Of a DNA stretch of 64,000 bases, positions 28,101 to 36,345 are shown one piece after another. This DNA comes from Pedobacter mucosus (GTDB taxonomy: Bacteria > Bacteroidota > Bacteroidia > Sphingobacteriales > Sphingobacteriaceae), in assembly GCF_022200785.1 (NCBI RefSeq), contig NZ_CP087585.1, positions 3,224,001 through 3,288,000 on the forward strand, in the 5' to 3' direction. Position numbers and translations under genes: made by a program. Within the stretch, counting starts at the first letter, position 1; each line of letters starts with the position of its first letter. Under the pieces are notes generated by a model. The model saw nothing but the letters and a program-made list of their open reading frames with translations. It was not told the origin of the DNA and searched no databases.

Positions 28101-28394
28101 GTAACTAAAACGAAGTATTTCAGCTGGATTTGCCTCGATACTAAACTTACCACTTCCATCCGTTACGGTTCCTTTGCCTGAAGTTTCATTTTTTACACCA
28201 ACACCAGGAACGGGTTGATTTTTTTCATCGAGGATGATCCCTGTAACTACTTTTTGCACCTGAACTTGCTGCCACAGCATGTTTCCTTTCAATAGCTCCC
28301 CTGATCCTCCCCACTTTGCATCCATTGAAAACGCAGGACTATCCAACAATATTATTGCAGATATGCCCATGATCTTAAGTAAATTAATTCTCAT
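25194..28394 (-). CDS. SusC/RagA-family TonB-dependent transporter
   Basis: A 1066-residue outer-membrane transporter with signal peptide (to about residue 23, SPAFSM), carboxypeptidase-regulatory-like domain (GIILDEKNQPVPGVGV), plug motifs (VVVVGYGTVKKSDLTGSVGVV; YGARGANGVILITTKKG) and a barrel ending in GLNIGL. The DLTGSV plug signature marks a different subgroup from the SusC proteins at 4446 and 17672. It starts 26 bp upstream of its SusD in the same direction and is preceded by a LacI-type site 198 bp upstream of the ATG, followed further up by the LacI-family gene itself. Import of oligosaccharides is the expected role; the substrate is not readable. Confidence 0.95.
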   Translation of the reverse strand: MRINLLKIMGISAIILLDSPAFSMDAKWGGSGELLKGNMLWQQVQVQKVVTGIILDEKNQPVPGVGVKNETSGKGTVTDGSGKFSIEANPAEILRFSYIGYKTQTVTVGNQSSYNIKLVQSSNTDLDDVVVVGYGTVKKSDLTGSVGVVKATELQERPASSLNQALAGRIAGVQVNTNSGRPGGQTNIKIRGFSSINTSNNPLYVIDGIALPVGTQTQNSSAIDYINPNDIASVEVLKDASSTAIYGARGANGVILITTKKGTPNSQRITYDADFGINTLAPHHVEMLDAFEYVKVQDLAYQNIKVYDPVGWAAGAYASTPVPKTLRASLPQFFNSNGDPLYNTDWLQESIQHKLSQNHQVGFTGGNDNNTYGVFVGYRDDQGLLLNSYLKRYSGRFNFDSKIKPWLKVGGNLSYNNQDENIVDQGTGGLNSVRMITEAFPFLPVKLDNGTWGDNKLIPWAEGGSNPVHILTDQKYGMITQTSLGSVYSIINFTKDLEFRSQLGANIVSRNINEYNAKQLYGISDGQNGTANVTNDRETFWSFENYLTYKKRFAEDHSINALLGLSWQATNFFSSTGHAENFVTDFFGDNNLGSGSKSITVGSNRNRYAFNSYFGRINYSFKDKYLVTFTGRADGSSKFGSNNKYAFFPSAALAWKVSDEDFLKGNTTVSNLKLRTSYGLSGNSELPAYQSLAILANNFAIINDTRVTGIGIGRLANPDLVWEKTAQFDGGLELGLFNNRVNLEADIYYRKTTDMLLDAPVPRTTGYAVIRQNVGSMENKGLNLGINTINIQSKDFTWKTSFNISMNRNKVLSLATPDDIFGVGNPNFTNQTGIIRVGEPVGSFWGLVRLGTWSEAERTEAAKFVSYRGGKPILPGDIKYLDVNGDHAITDADRQIIGNGMPKGWGSLSNNFRYKNLDLIVELQYSYGNDVLNMTHHSGEDRQVQANSFSSVLDAWTPQNQNTPIAAIRDQSAGYVTNVDTHWLEDGSFIRGKNLLLGYTFNSTLVEKLRLNRLRVYASVQNFFLATKYTGNDPEVTTYGNAFAQGQTFFDYPKPTTFMVGLNIGL

Positions 28395-28591
28395 TAGCGG
28401 TTTTGTTAAAATTATATTTGATTAGTAATTAGTTTCTGTTTAGGAGTACTAGCTTGCGAAAACATGGGATGCACAAAACATAATGCTCATTTTTGAAATT
28501 GCATTTTGCTTAAGGATTTGTTTAACGAGAAAAATTGGGTACAACGGAAATATGGCGGAAGCCAGTTGAAAAGTCTCATAAAAATATATCT

Positions 28592-28607
28592 GGTTAAACG
28601 ATTTACT
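28592..28607. promoter_or_regulatory. LacI-type operator candidate (unit c)
   Basis: GGTTAAACGATTTACT, with one strong half-site (TTTACT) and one weaker one (4 of 6). It lies between the LacI-family gene and SusC, 198 bp before the SusC start and 71 bp after the regulator stop. Confidence 0.5.
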
Positions 28608-28677
28608 AATCTAAGATAAGAGAATATACAGTCATTTAAAAAGAAGCCTTAGGTAACTTATTTGTTACTAAGCAATA

Positions 28678-29682
28678 TTATTCTCTGATGATTAACTTAG
28701 CGGGGATGATAACATGTTGATTATCAATCTTTGTTTTTGAGGAAAGTTGTGTTAAAATCATCTGAATTACCGTTTCGGCAATTTCTTCTAAAGGCTGTTG
28801 TACCGTAGAAATACTGGGCGTATGTAGCTCAAAAGCTTCATGCCCATCATAAGCAATAACAGAGAAATCCGGTCCGATTTTTTTCCCGATCTCTTTAAGC
28901 ACTTTTAATCCGCTTAAGCCTAAATAATTAGTAGAAAAGAAAACTGCATCAATTTTTTGATTTAAAAAAAGGTTTTTAATCTGTTCCCTTGTCGTTATTT
29001 CATCCTGATTGAAATGGATTTTCAAGACTAAATCCTCATTATAGGTTACCCCATTATCATTTAAAGCCTTTTTATAACCCTCATAGCGCTCTATAATCTG
29101 CTCTACATTAACATCTGTAGTAACCAATGCAATATTTTTTTTGCCTGATTTAATAAAACTTTCTACAGATTGATAAGAAGCATTTAAGTGATCTGCACCA
29201 ACATAATTGGTATCAAGACCAGGCAGATTTCTATCAAACAAAATTACTGGCTTATTCTCGTTTAGTAATATCTGAATATCTTCTTCTATACCTTTAGTTG
29301 GTGAAATAATGTATGCATCCACTTTACGGGACTTAAACATGTTAATTAAATCCTTTGCTTTTTCTACATCATTTTCCGTACTTGAATAAATTATTTTGTA
29401 GCCTCTTTTATAGGCTTTATCCTCAATTAATCTGGCTATTGTAGAAAAAAATGAGTTGGAAATGTCTTCAACAATTAATCCGATAATATTAGAATTTCCT
29501 GTACGTAAGCTTCGGGCAATCTGATTTGGCTTATAACCACTTTCCTTAATAATGGCTTCTACTTTTTTGATTACCGCCTCACTAATAGATTTTTCTTTTG
29601 CCTTGCCATTGATGATAAACGAGACAGTTGTAATGGAAACATTGGCTTTTACGGCGATATCTTTTATAGAGAGCGATTTCAT
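28678..29682 (-). CDS. LacI-family transcriptional regulator
   Basis: A 334-residue LacI/GalR-type regulator. The first ~45 residues are the helix-turn-helix and hinge (SIKDIAVKANVSITTVSFIING, then VEAIIKESGYKPNQIARSLRTG), followed by the periplasmic-binding-like effector domain (IGLIVEDISNSFFSTIARLIED; ALVTTDVN; DAVFFSTNYLGLSG; SVIAYDGHEAFELHTPSISTVQQP). The effector is normally a sugar or sugar phosphate that releases DNA. It is monocistronic, lying between two SusCD units on the same strand. Six copies of one CG-centred dyad occur upstream of all four SusCD units in this region, which makes this protein the obvious candidate to bind them. Negative autoregulation is not evident: I see no such dyad in its own upstream gap. 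The LacI call is firm, the regulon inferred. Confidence 0.95.
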   Translation of the reverse strand: MKSLSIKDIAVKANVSITTVSFIINGKAKEKSISEAVIKKVEAIIKESGYKPNQIARSLRTGNSNIIGLIVEDISNSFFSTIARLIEDKAYKRGYKIIYSSTENDVEKAKDLINMFKSRKVDAYIISPTKGIEEDIQILLNENKPVILFDRNLPGLDTNYVGADHLNASYQSVESFIKSGKKNIALVTTDVNVEQIIERYEGYKKALNDNGVTYNEDLVLKIHFNQDEITTREQIKNLFLNQKIDAVFFSTNYLGLSGLKVLKEIGKKIGPDFSVIAYDGHEAFELHTPSISTVQQPLEEIAETVIQMILTQLSSKTKIDNQHVIIPAKLIIRE

Positions 29683-29794
29683 TTTGATGGATTCTACAGG
29701 TTATGGAACATTCAAATTTTGGCTAAGATAAAATTAGTTTTCTAAAATTAACGAAACATTGCATCGTATTTATATTGCCTAAAATTTACTTTAT

Positions 29795-29829
29795 AAATCA
29801 AAAGGCACCTTTCGAGTGCCTTTTGATTT
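29795..29829 (-). terminator. Strong hairpin terminator after SusD of unit a
   Basis: A perfect 14-bp stem (29795-29808 with 29816-29829) closed by a 7-base loop, beginning 2 bp after the SusD stop codon at 29832. The stem base is AT-only, which provides the U-rich tail. It should separate unit a from the LacI gene. Confidence 0.85.
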
Positions 29830-29831
29830 GG

Positions 29832-31502
29832 TTAATAACCAGGGTTTTGCGTAAGTTTTGAGTTTAAATCAATTTGCCTTTGCGGAATTGGATACAAGGT
29901 TTTAGGTGCTGAAGATGCAGCATGATCCCACCAGGTGCCCGTAGTAAACTTTCCAAAACGAATTAAGTCATCTCTCCTAAATCCTTCGAAGATAAATTCT
30001 CTTCCGCGTTCTGCTAAAAGTTCATTTAATGTTAACGTAGTGGTTGTGTATGCTTTTGATGGCCAAACCGCATCAGTAAAGGCTCGTTTTTTCACCGTAT
30101 TAATTAAATTAACCGCATCAACAGTAGCAACACCACCACTTTTGCGCATTAAAGCTTCTGCTTTAGCAAAATATATCCAGGTTAAACGGTAAATATTCCA
30201 ATCGGTATTGTTGTAATTTGGATCAGGTTGAACGGCTGTTGTATCTGAGCCATTTACCACAAAACCAGCAATTGAATTCCCTAATCGATATTTATTAAAA
30301 CGAACTCCACTGTTTTCTTCACCTTCACTCATATTCGAAACGGTAGAATTTGATTTATTTTTTCTGATATTATCTACAAACACCAATGGCAAACCTGCAT
30401 ATTCTACTGTACCTTTAACACTAACTTTAGGGTTCGAAAACATGCTTTGTGCTCCAATTAATAACCACTCTTTCCTGCGTAAATCTTGCGCATCATAAGT
30501 TTCATAAACACCTGGAATAACCACCACGCCATCATTACCATTTCTACCACCACCGTAAATATCTCTTTGCGCAAAGTGGAAAAAGTCGGCTGCAAATCCA
30601 GGTTCAAAATTAGCCCTCGTATAATCGTAAGCGATAGAAAATATAACTTCTTTTGATAAATCGTTTGTATTTTTAAACTGATCTAAAATGTTAGGATCAA
30701 GTGCCATGTTACCATTCTGACCACCGCCTTCATTGTTAATTAATTTATCCGCAGCTGCGATACAATCATCCCAACGTGGTGTGCCTATCCAAGTTTCAGC
30801 ATTTAAATACAATTCTACTAGCATGGCGTAACCGCCTGCCTGCGTCATTCTACCCAACATTGCTCTTGATAATTTGGGTGCTTTATCGATGTTTTCCCTT
30901 ATTTCTTTTTCTATAAATGCAAACACATCTTTTCTGCTGGTGGTTGCCGGATAATCAGAAGGAGGTACAGTACCAATTGGGACAGCAGTAGTTATCGGAA
31001 TATTGCCAAAAAGATCCATTAACTTTAAATAATGAAAAGCCCTTAACAATTTAAGTTCTGATAAATATGAATCTTTCTCAACCTGAGTAATACCCATTTC
31101 TGCAATACTTCGAGTTTCTAAGTTTTGAATTGGACTGTTACACAATCCCATTCCCCAATACATCAAATTCCAAGCATTATTATACCCATCTTCATCAACC
31201 GTCCAAGTATGGTAATGCAATCTTTTCCATTGCCCACCATCTTCGCCATGCGGTCCTTTTGTTGGCCAAGCCAGCTGATCGCCAGATAGTTCGGCCATTC
31301 TCCACCAGCCATTTTGCCCAGCAGGTGCTACCCAAGCATTAGCATGTGTATAAGGTCTTAAAACTGCAGATAAAACTTCGTTTTTATTGGTATAAAATTG
31401 ATCTGCAGGAATAACATCGTATGCATTTTCATCTAGCTTTGTACAGGAAAATCCTAACCCAACAAGCATAAACAATGCAATATATTTTATATTATTTTTC
31501 AT
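29832..31502 (-). CDS. SusD/RagB-family glycan-binding lipoprotein
   Basis: A 556-residue SusD-like lipoprotein with a clear lipobox (LGFSCTKLDENAYD, Cys about residue 20), TPR segment (SYLSELKLLRAFHYLKLMDLFGNIPI) and C-terminal ERGREFIFEGFRRDDLIRFGKF and IPQRQIDLNSKLTQNPGY. This subgroup (WYWGMGLCNS-like middle, FEGFRRDDLIRF) differs from the other three SusD proteins of the region. It starts 10 bp after the partner SusC and is followed at once by a strong terminator, so unit a is only a transporter pair without enzymes. The ligand is unknown. Confidence 0.95.
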   Translation of the reverse strand: MKNNIKYIALFMLVGLGFSCTKLDENAYDVIPADQFYTNKNEVLSAVLRPYTHANAWVAPAGQNGWWRMAELSGDQLAWPTKGPHGEDGGQWKRLHYHTWTVDEDGYNNAWNLMYWGMGLCNSPIQNLETRSIAEMGITQVEKDSYLSELKLLRAFHYLKLMDLFGNIPITTAVPIGTVPPSDYPATTSRKDVFAFIEKEIRENIDKAPKLSRAMLGRMTQAGGYAMLVELYLNAETWIGTPRWDDCIAAADKLINNEGGGQNGNMALDPNILDQFKNTNDLSKEVIFSIAYDYTRANFEPGFAADFFHFAQRDIYGGGRNGNDGVVVIPGVYETYDAQDLRRKEWLLIGAQSMFSNPKVSVKGTVEYAGLPLVFVDNIRKNKSNSTVSNMSEGEENSGVRFNKYRLGNSIAGFVVNGSDTTAVQPDPNYNNTDWNIYRLTWIYFAKAEALMRKSGGVATVDAVNLINTVKKRAFTDAVWPSKAYTTTTLTLNELLAERGREFIFEGFRRDDLIRFGKFTTGTWWDHAASSAPKTLYPIPQRQIDLNSKLTQNPGY

Positions 31503-31512
31503 ATTTTAATGA

Positions 31513-34500
31513 TTAAAAGCCAAGATTTAGGCCGAACATAAATGATCTGGTACTTGGATAAGCATTTCTATTATCTACCCCAGGACCTAATCCTGTATCC
31601 AAAACAAAATCAGGATCGTTACCTGTATATCCTGTTATGGTAGCTAAATTTTGCCCAGTTGCATAAACTCTAAAATTTCTAATCACCTTGCTTTTTAACT
31701 TAAAGTTATAGCCAATGGTAACTTCATCAATTTTTAGGTTGGTACCATTTTCCAGGTAATAATCAGAATACATATAAGTATCATTGATTTGGCTATATTT
31801 TGTAAAGGCTGAACTTAAAAAGTTATTACCACCAATAGAAGGATTGCCATAAGAAAGTGCCGTAGTATTCAAGATTTGGTAATCAAATTTACCTCGTAAA
31901 AACACCCTTAAATCCCATTTTTTATAAGCGAAATTGGCTGTATAAGAAGCATAATATTTTGGAATGGCATTACCAATTAAAGCTAAGTCAGTAACATTTG
32001 GGTCTTTTGAATTGTTAATTTGATCGTTTTTAACTGCCTGTCCGTTTCTATTAAAAAACAACCATTTACCGTCATTATCAAAACCTGCGAAACGTTTTCC
32101 CCAGAATTCACCAAGTGGAGCGCCTTCGTAAGTAGTAATTGCATCGCCTAAAGCACCATTACCACCAATCCCAGCAAAAGTTTTATAACGAACATCAAAA
32201 ACATCGTTAGAATAGCTAACCAATTTATTGCTTAAAGTACTTCCTGTAAAGTCCATACTAAAGGTAAAATTATCAGTTTTAATGGCCTGATAGCTTAGCG
32301 CCAACTCAATACCTTTTGAAGAAATGGTACCAACATTTGCATAAATACCTGATAAAACATAAGGTGGTTGCGGTGTGGTGTATAAATCTAAAAGATCTTT
32401 AGTTGTTCTGTTAAATACATCTAAAGCACCAGTTAGTTTACTATTAAACAAGGTAAAATCAGCACCAATATTTATTTCTCGCTTAGTTTCCCATTTCAAA
32501 TCAGGGTTAACATTAGTTGTAGGTCCGTAGGTTTCTCGGTAGGTATTATCAGGATAAATATACCTTCCACCGCCTCCAAGCACCACTCTTGATGCATTAT
32601 TGCCAAAGCCAGAGTTTCCGGTTACGCCATAACCAGCACGAAGTTTTAAATAATTAACCCACTTAATATTTTTCATAAAACCTTCGTCTGATATATTCCA
32701 ACCGGCAGATATTGCTGGGAAATTTCCCCATTTGTTGTTTACGCCAAACCTGGAAGAGCCTTCACGTCTTAAAATTAATTGCAGTAAGTATTTATTATCA
32801 TATGAATAATTTACTCTTCCAAAAAAGGCAATTAACGTATTATCGTTTTTAAAACTGGTCGCTGTTGCTCTACCATCCGTTAAAGCCAAACCTGTGGTTA
32901 AATTATCTTCATGAAATTGATCATTTATGAAGCCGCGGTTGCTAGCCGACTGACCTTCTTCTACATTATACCTGTAACTATAACCTGCTACAGCGGCAAT
33001 AGAGTGCTTTTCGTTGATGACCGTATTATATTGTAAAGTGGGTTCGAAAGCAAAAGCCTGCGAAAGAAAGTTCCCTTTACTTGCAAAACCGCCACCTGGA
33101 TAATCAGAATCTTCTACAGAACGCTCCGAGAAAATTGAAGCCCATGCGCCATCGATATAGCTATCTCGCTGAACAGATCCAAAAACAGAACCTCTTAATC
33201 CTTTAACAATATCTAAATCTGCTTTAATATCTGCAGAGCTGGTTTGCTGTTGTCGTTTATTTCTTTCCTGCTGCAAACGAGCGAACTGATTGGTACTTTG
33301 ATTATCAAAATAATAACTTCCATCAGGATTGGTAATTCTTTTAGTTGGATTTTTAACCAGCTCCTCTTCCCATCCACCTCCACCTAAAGTATTGGCGTTA
33401 TTAAAGTTGGAAGCAAGGTTCATTTGAACATTTAATTTATCGTTTAAACCTTTTTGATTTACGTTTAACCTTACTGTATATTCTTTTCTACCGTTCTCTA
33501 AACCAATACCTTGCAAATCTCTATAATTTAAACTTGCCCGATAATTGGTTTTATCTGTACCTCCTGATAAGGAAATGTTATGATTTTGAGAGAGGTTATC
33601 TTTATTGACTAAACTTCCGTACAAATCTTCATTACCACCATAATCTACGGCATCAAGTTGGCCAGAATTTATGCGTGCTCTAAATTGATCTACTGTTAAA
33701 AAATCTAATCTATTCTGAATAAATTCCTTTCTGAAATAGGAGGAGTAATTAAATTGTGGCGCTCCAGGCTTTCCCTTTTTTGTGGTGATTAAAATTACAC
33801 CTGCGTTTGCACTGGTACCATAAATTGCCGCTCCAGATCCATCTTTCAATACATCGACCGATAAAATATCATCTTGTTGCAAAAGATCTGGGTTACCACC
33901 AGGAATACCATCAATAACAAATAACGGACTTGAACTACCGGTTACCGTAACGGCTCCCCTTAATTGTACGTTAACGCCCGAATTCGGATTGGAACCACTT
34001 GTACGGGTTAAATTTAAACCCGCAACTTTTCCTTGTATCAAATCCAGCGGGTTTCTGGCTCCACTTTGTCTAAACTGCGCAGTATCAACATGGGTAACGG
34101 ATGAGGTAACCTCCTTAGTTTTCAGCGTTCCATAACCAACCACCACTACTTCATCAAGCTTTTGCGTTTCAGATGGAACAAGATTTACGACTAAAGGTGT
34201 AGCGCCAGTTCCTGCTGGTACTGATTTTGATTGATAACCAATATAACTAAATACCAAAATATCAGTTGGAGAAGTTACATTGATACTAAATTTTCCATTC
34301 TCTTGAGTTACAGAACCACCTGTTTTCCCTTGAATTTTTATTCCAACGCCAGGTAAACCCAATTTTTTTTCGTCGAGAACTGTACCTGTAATTGCCTTTT
34401 GTCCTGCAGGCGACGAAGGTGCTGCACTTGGCGTTGTTGTAGCGGCCGGCGTTGCTGGTGCTGCTACCGGACTTGCGCCGCCCAATGGATTAGCAGGAAC

Positions 34501-34680
34501 GCTAACTGAATCCGCAGGTTTTGCAACTGGTGTTTTTTTTGTTGTATCTTTTTTTGTGGTGTCTTGCTGAAAGTAAAAACTCAAACTTTTACTTTCAGTC
34601 TTTGCTTTCGCATACAAGGGGGGGCTTATCAATAGGATCAGGCATAGAAATCCTGATAACCCGAATAGAATCTTCTTCAT
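31513..34680 (-). CDS. SusC/RagA-family TonB-dependent transporter with Pro/Ala/Thr-rich N-terminal linker
   Basis: About 1055 residues from the ATG at 34680; a GTG two codons upstream (34686) opens the same frame but MKKILFGLSGFLCLILLISPP is the expected signal start. Between the signal and the carboxypeptidase-regulatory-like domain lies an unusual ~60-residue low-complexity stretch: two DTTKK repeats and then a run rich in Pro, Ala, Ser and Thr (residues ~40-95). The rest is standard: GTVLDEKKLGLPGVGIKI, plug motifs VVVVGYGTLKTKEVTSSV and YGTSANAGVILITTKKG, and a barrel ending in GLNLGF. The plug has TSANAGV where the others have RGANGV. The linker may lengthen the reach of the N-terminal domain in the periplasm; that is conjecture. 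A LacI-type site lies about 100 bp upstream. Confidence 0.95.
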   Translation of the reverse strand: MKKILFGLSGFLCLILLISPPLYAKAKTESKSLSFYFQQDTTKKDTTKKTPVAKPADSVSVPANPLGGASPVAAPATPAATTTPSAAPSSPAGQKAITGTVLDEKKLGLPGVGIKIQGKTGGSVTQENGKFSINVTSPTDILVFSYIGYQSKSVPAGTGATPLVVNLVPSETQKLDEVVVVGYGTLKTKEVTSSVTHVDTAQFRQSGARNPLDLIQGKVAGLNLTRTSGSNPNSGVNVQLRGAVTVTGSSSPLFVIDGIPGGNPDLLQQDDILSVDVLKDGSGAAIYGTSANAGVILITTKKGKPGAPQFNYSSYFRKEFIQNRLDFLTVDQFRARINSGQLDAVDYGGNEDLYGSLVNKDNLSQNHNISLSGGTDKTNYRASLNYRDLQGIGLENGRKEYTVRLNVNQKGLNDKLNVQMNLASNFNNANTLGGGGWEEELVKNPTKRITNPDGSYYFDNQSTNQFARLQQERNKRQQQTSSADIKADLDIVKGLRGSVFGSVQRDSYIDGAWASIFSERSVEDSDYPGGGFASKGNFLSQAFAFEPTLQYNTVINEKHSIAAVAGYSYRYNVEEGQSASNRGFINDQFHEDNLTTGLALTDGRATATSFKNDNTLIAFFGRVNYSYDNKYLLQLILRREGSSRFGVNNKWGNFPAISAGWNISDEGFMKNIKWVNYLKLRAGYGVTGNSGFGNNASRVVLGGGGRYIYPDNTYRETYGPTTNVNPDLKWETKREINIGADFTLFNSKLTGALDVFNRTTKDLLDLYTTPQPPYVLSGIYANVGTISSKGIELALSYQAIKTDNFTFSMDFTGSTLSNKLVSYSNDVFDVRYKTFAGIGGNGALGDAITTYEGAPLGEFWGKRFAGFDNDGKWLFFNRNGQAVKNDQINNSKDPNVTDLALIGNAIPKYYASYTANFAYKKWDLRVFLRGKFDYQILNTTALSYGNPSIGGNNFLSSAFTKYSQINDTYMYSDYYLENGTNLKIDEVTIGYNFKLKSKVIRNFRVYATGQNLATITGYTGNDPDFVLDTGLGPGVDNRNAYPSTRSFMFGLNLGF

Positions 34681-34779
34681 CGGCACTCGCTAGTTTAGTT
34701 TATAATCAGTTAAAAAATCGCGTATTAACAACTACCCTATTAAACAAATTGCAATGAATAATTTGGACATTGATGTGTA

Positions 34780-34795
34780 CGCAAAACGATTTAGT
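34780..34795. promoter_or_regulatory. LacI-type operator candidate (unit a)
   Basis: CGCAAAACGATTTAGT, the weakest of the six sites: the CG centre and AAA/TTTA core are kept, with 8 of 12 arm positions matching the consensus. It lies 100 bp upstream of the SusC start at 34680, between SusC and lpxB. Confidence 0.4.
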
Positions 34796-34860
34796 AACGC
34801 TTTAAACGCATTTTTGTTATGAACTAAATGAAGAAAAGTGAAATTAGGTATAGTTGAAGA

Positions 34861-35970
34861 CTAAAATTCAGCTACGTATTTAACGATTAATTTTGCGGTT
34901 TTTGCAGATGCACCTGGCTTTCCCATTAAGCTTAAAAGTTCCTTGTAGTTTCTCAGCATCAGGTTTCTACCCTCGCCATTAATAATATCTTTCAGCTCCT
35001 TGTCTACTTTTAAGGTAGTGCAATCTTCCTGAATAAGTTCGGTTACAATTTTTTTGTTTACAATGAGGTTTACCAGCGAAATAAACTTAATATTAACCAA
35101 CATTCTGGCAATTGCAATAGAAATTCGACCTCCTTTATACACCACAACCTGTGGAATTTCAAATAATGCTGTCTCTAAAGTCGCTGTACCGGAAGCTACG
35201 ATTGCGGCATCAGCATGGTATAATAAATTGTAAGTGTTATTGAACAAAAGATTGATTTTTTTGCCAGCAGCAAGCTGATGATAATAATCTTCTGAAAAAG
35301 TTGGTGCCGCAGCAATTGCAAACACATGATCAGGAAATTTTTCGGTTATACTTAACATCACGGGTAAAAGCCTTTCGATCTCTTGCTTCCTACTTCCAGG
35401 TAACAAAGCAATAATCTTTTTCTCTCCTAACTGATGTTTAACCCTAAAATCATTGTCAGGAACAAATAGAGCAATTTCATCTAAAAGCGGATTACCGATA
35501 TAATCCACTTCCATACCCCATTTATGGTAAAAATCTACTTCAAATGGCAGTATACAAAACATTTTATCTACATCTCTTTTTATTTTAAGCACTCTTTTTT
35601 GGTTCCAAGCCCAAACTTTTGGAGATATATAATAGAAAATCTTTATCCCATTCTTCTTTGCAAATTCGGCTATTTTTAAATTGAAACCAGGGAAATCAAT
35701 TAAGATTAAAACATCAGGCTTCCAGGCAGAAATGTCTTCTTTACAAGCTTTTAAATTCTTAAAAATTGTTCTTAAATTTAATACCACTTCCGTGAAACCC
35801 ATAAACGCCATATCAGCATAATGTTTAATGAGTTCACCACCTTCAGCTTGCATTTTTTCCCCACCATAATACCTGAAAACAGCATCCTTATCTTCAACCT
35901 TTAACGCTTTCATTAAGTTGGCGCCATGTAAATCGCCTGATGCTTCTCCAGCTACGAGGTAGTATTTCAT
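34861..35970 (-). CDS. lpxB: Lipid-A-disaccharide synthase
   Basis: A 369-residue LpxB, GT19 family. It joins UDP-2,3-diacylglucosamine and 2,3-diacylglucosamine-1-phosphate to make the lipid A disaccharide on the inner face of the inner membrane. The sequence shows the N-terminal YLVAGEASGDLHGANLM, then DFPGFNLKIAEFAK, YYISPKVWAWNQKR, FCILPFEVDFY, LLPGSRKQEI and ASGTATLETALFEIPQVVVYK, all standard for the family, and normal length. It is the third gene of a surE - small membrane protein - lpxB group on the minus strand. A four-copy 14-bp tandem repeat sits 4 bp upstream of its ATG, where translation or transcription signals would be expected. Confidence 0.96.
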   Translation of the reverse strand: MKYYLVAGEASGDLHGANLMKALKVEDKDAVFRYYGGEKMQAEGGELIKHYADMAFMGFTEVVLNLRTIFKNLKACKEDISAWKPDVLILIDFPGFNLKIAEFAKKNGIKIFYYISPKVWAWNQKRVLKIKRDVDKMFCILPFEVDFYHKWGMEVDYIGNPLLDEIALFVPDNDFRVKHQLGEKKIIALLPGSRKQEIERLLPVMLSITEKFPDHVFAIAAAPTFSEDYYHQLAAGKKINLLFNNTYNLLYHADAAIVASGTATLETALFEIPQVVVYKGGRISIAIARMLVNIKFISLVNLIVNKKIVTELIQEDCTTLKVDKELKDIINGEGRNLMLRNYKELLSLMGKPGASAKTAKLIVKYVAEF

Positions 35971-35974
35971 TTTT

Positions 35975-36030
35975 TTAGTATCAAGTAGTTAGTAGCAAGT
36001 ATTTAGTATCAAGTAATTAGTATCAAGTAG
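35975..36030. repeat. 14-bp tandem repeat, four copies, just upstream of lpxB
   Basis: Units at 35975-35988, 35989-36002, 36003-36016 and 36017-36030, consensus TTAGTATCAAGTAG; each unit differs by at most two bases. A partial fifth copy (CAAGTA) follows. The array occupies most of the 92-bp gap between the small membrane protein and lpxB. Copy-number change by slippage would alter the leader length in 14-bp steps. Confidence 0.85.
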
Positions 36031-36062
36031 CAAGTATGATGCAATCGACACTGCGAGCTATT

Positions 36063-36335
36063 TTACAACACTTTATAGAAAAAGAATACAAAAGCGCACA
36101 AAAATGTAGCGGCTAAAATTCCTCTTCCTATATTTTCTTTGTTGTATTTAAAAAAATATTGCATGGTATAAGCATTTATTGCAATCCCGCCGATGTATAA
36201 CAAATCAGCTTTTGCTAAATAAACAAAATGTGTGATTATAAAATATGCAATGCTACACAAAGTGGCAGGTAAAATCAGCCCAATACCTAAGCCAACCCAA
36301 ACAGAATTATTTAATTTATGCAGTTGATTATTCAT
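36063..36335 (-). CDS. Small integral membrane protein of unknown function
   Basis: A 90-residue protein with two or three predicted membrane segments (about 13-35, IGLILPATLCSIAYFIITHFV; 45-58; 70-88, GILAATFLCAFVFFFYKVL). I do not recognise a family or catalytic residues. It starts 10 bp after the surE stop and lies ahead of lpxB, so it is probably co-transcribed with both. Small membrane proteins between surE and lpxB occur in related genomes, as far as I recall. A role in envelope biogenesis is only suggested by the neighbours. Confidence 0.75.
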   Translation of the reverse strand: MNNQLHKLNNSVWVGLGIGLILPATLCSIAYFIITHFVYLAKADLLYIGGIAINAYTMQYFFKYNKENIGRGILAATFLCAFVFFFYKVL

Positions 36336-36345
36336 TCTTAAAAAA

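Noticed and set aside
35975-36030. Short repeats resembling a CRISPR array
   Set aside because: The units are 14 bp and directly adjacent, with no spacers and no cas genes nearby; it is a plain tandem repeat.
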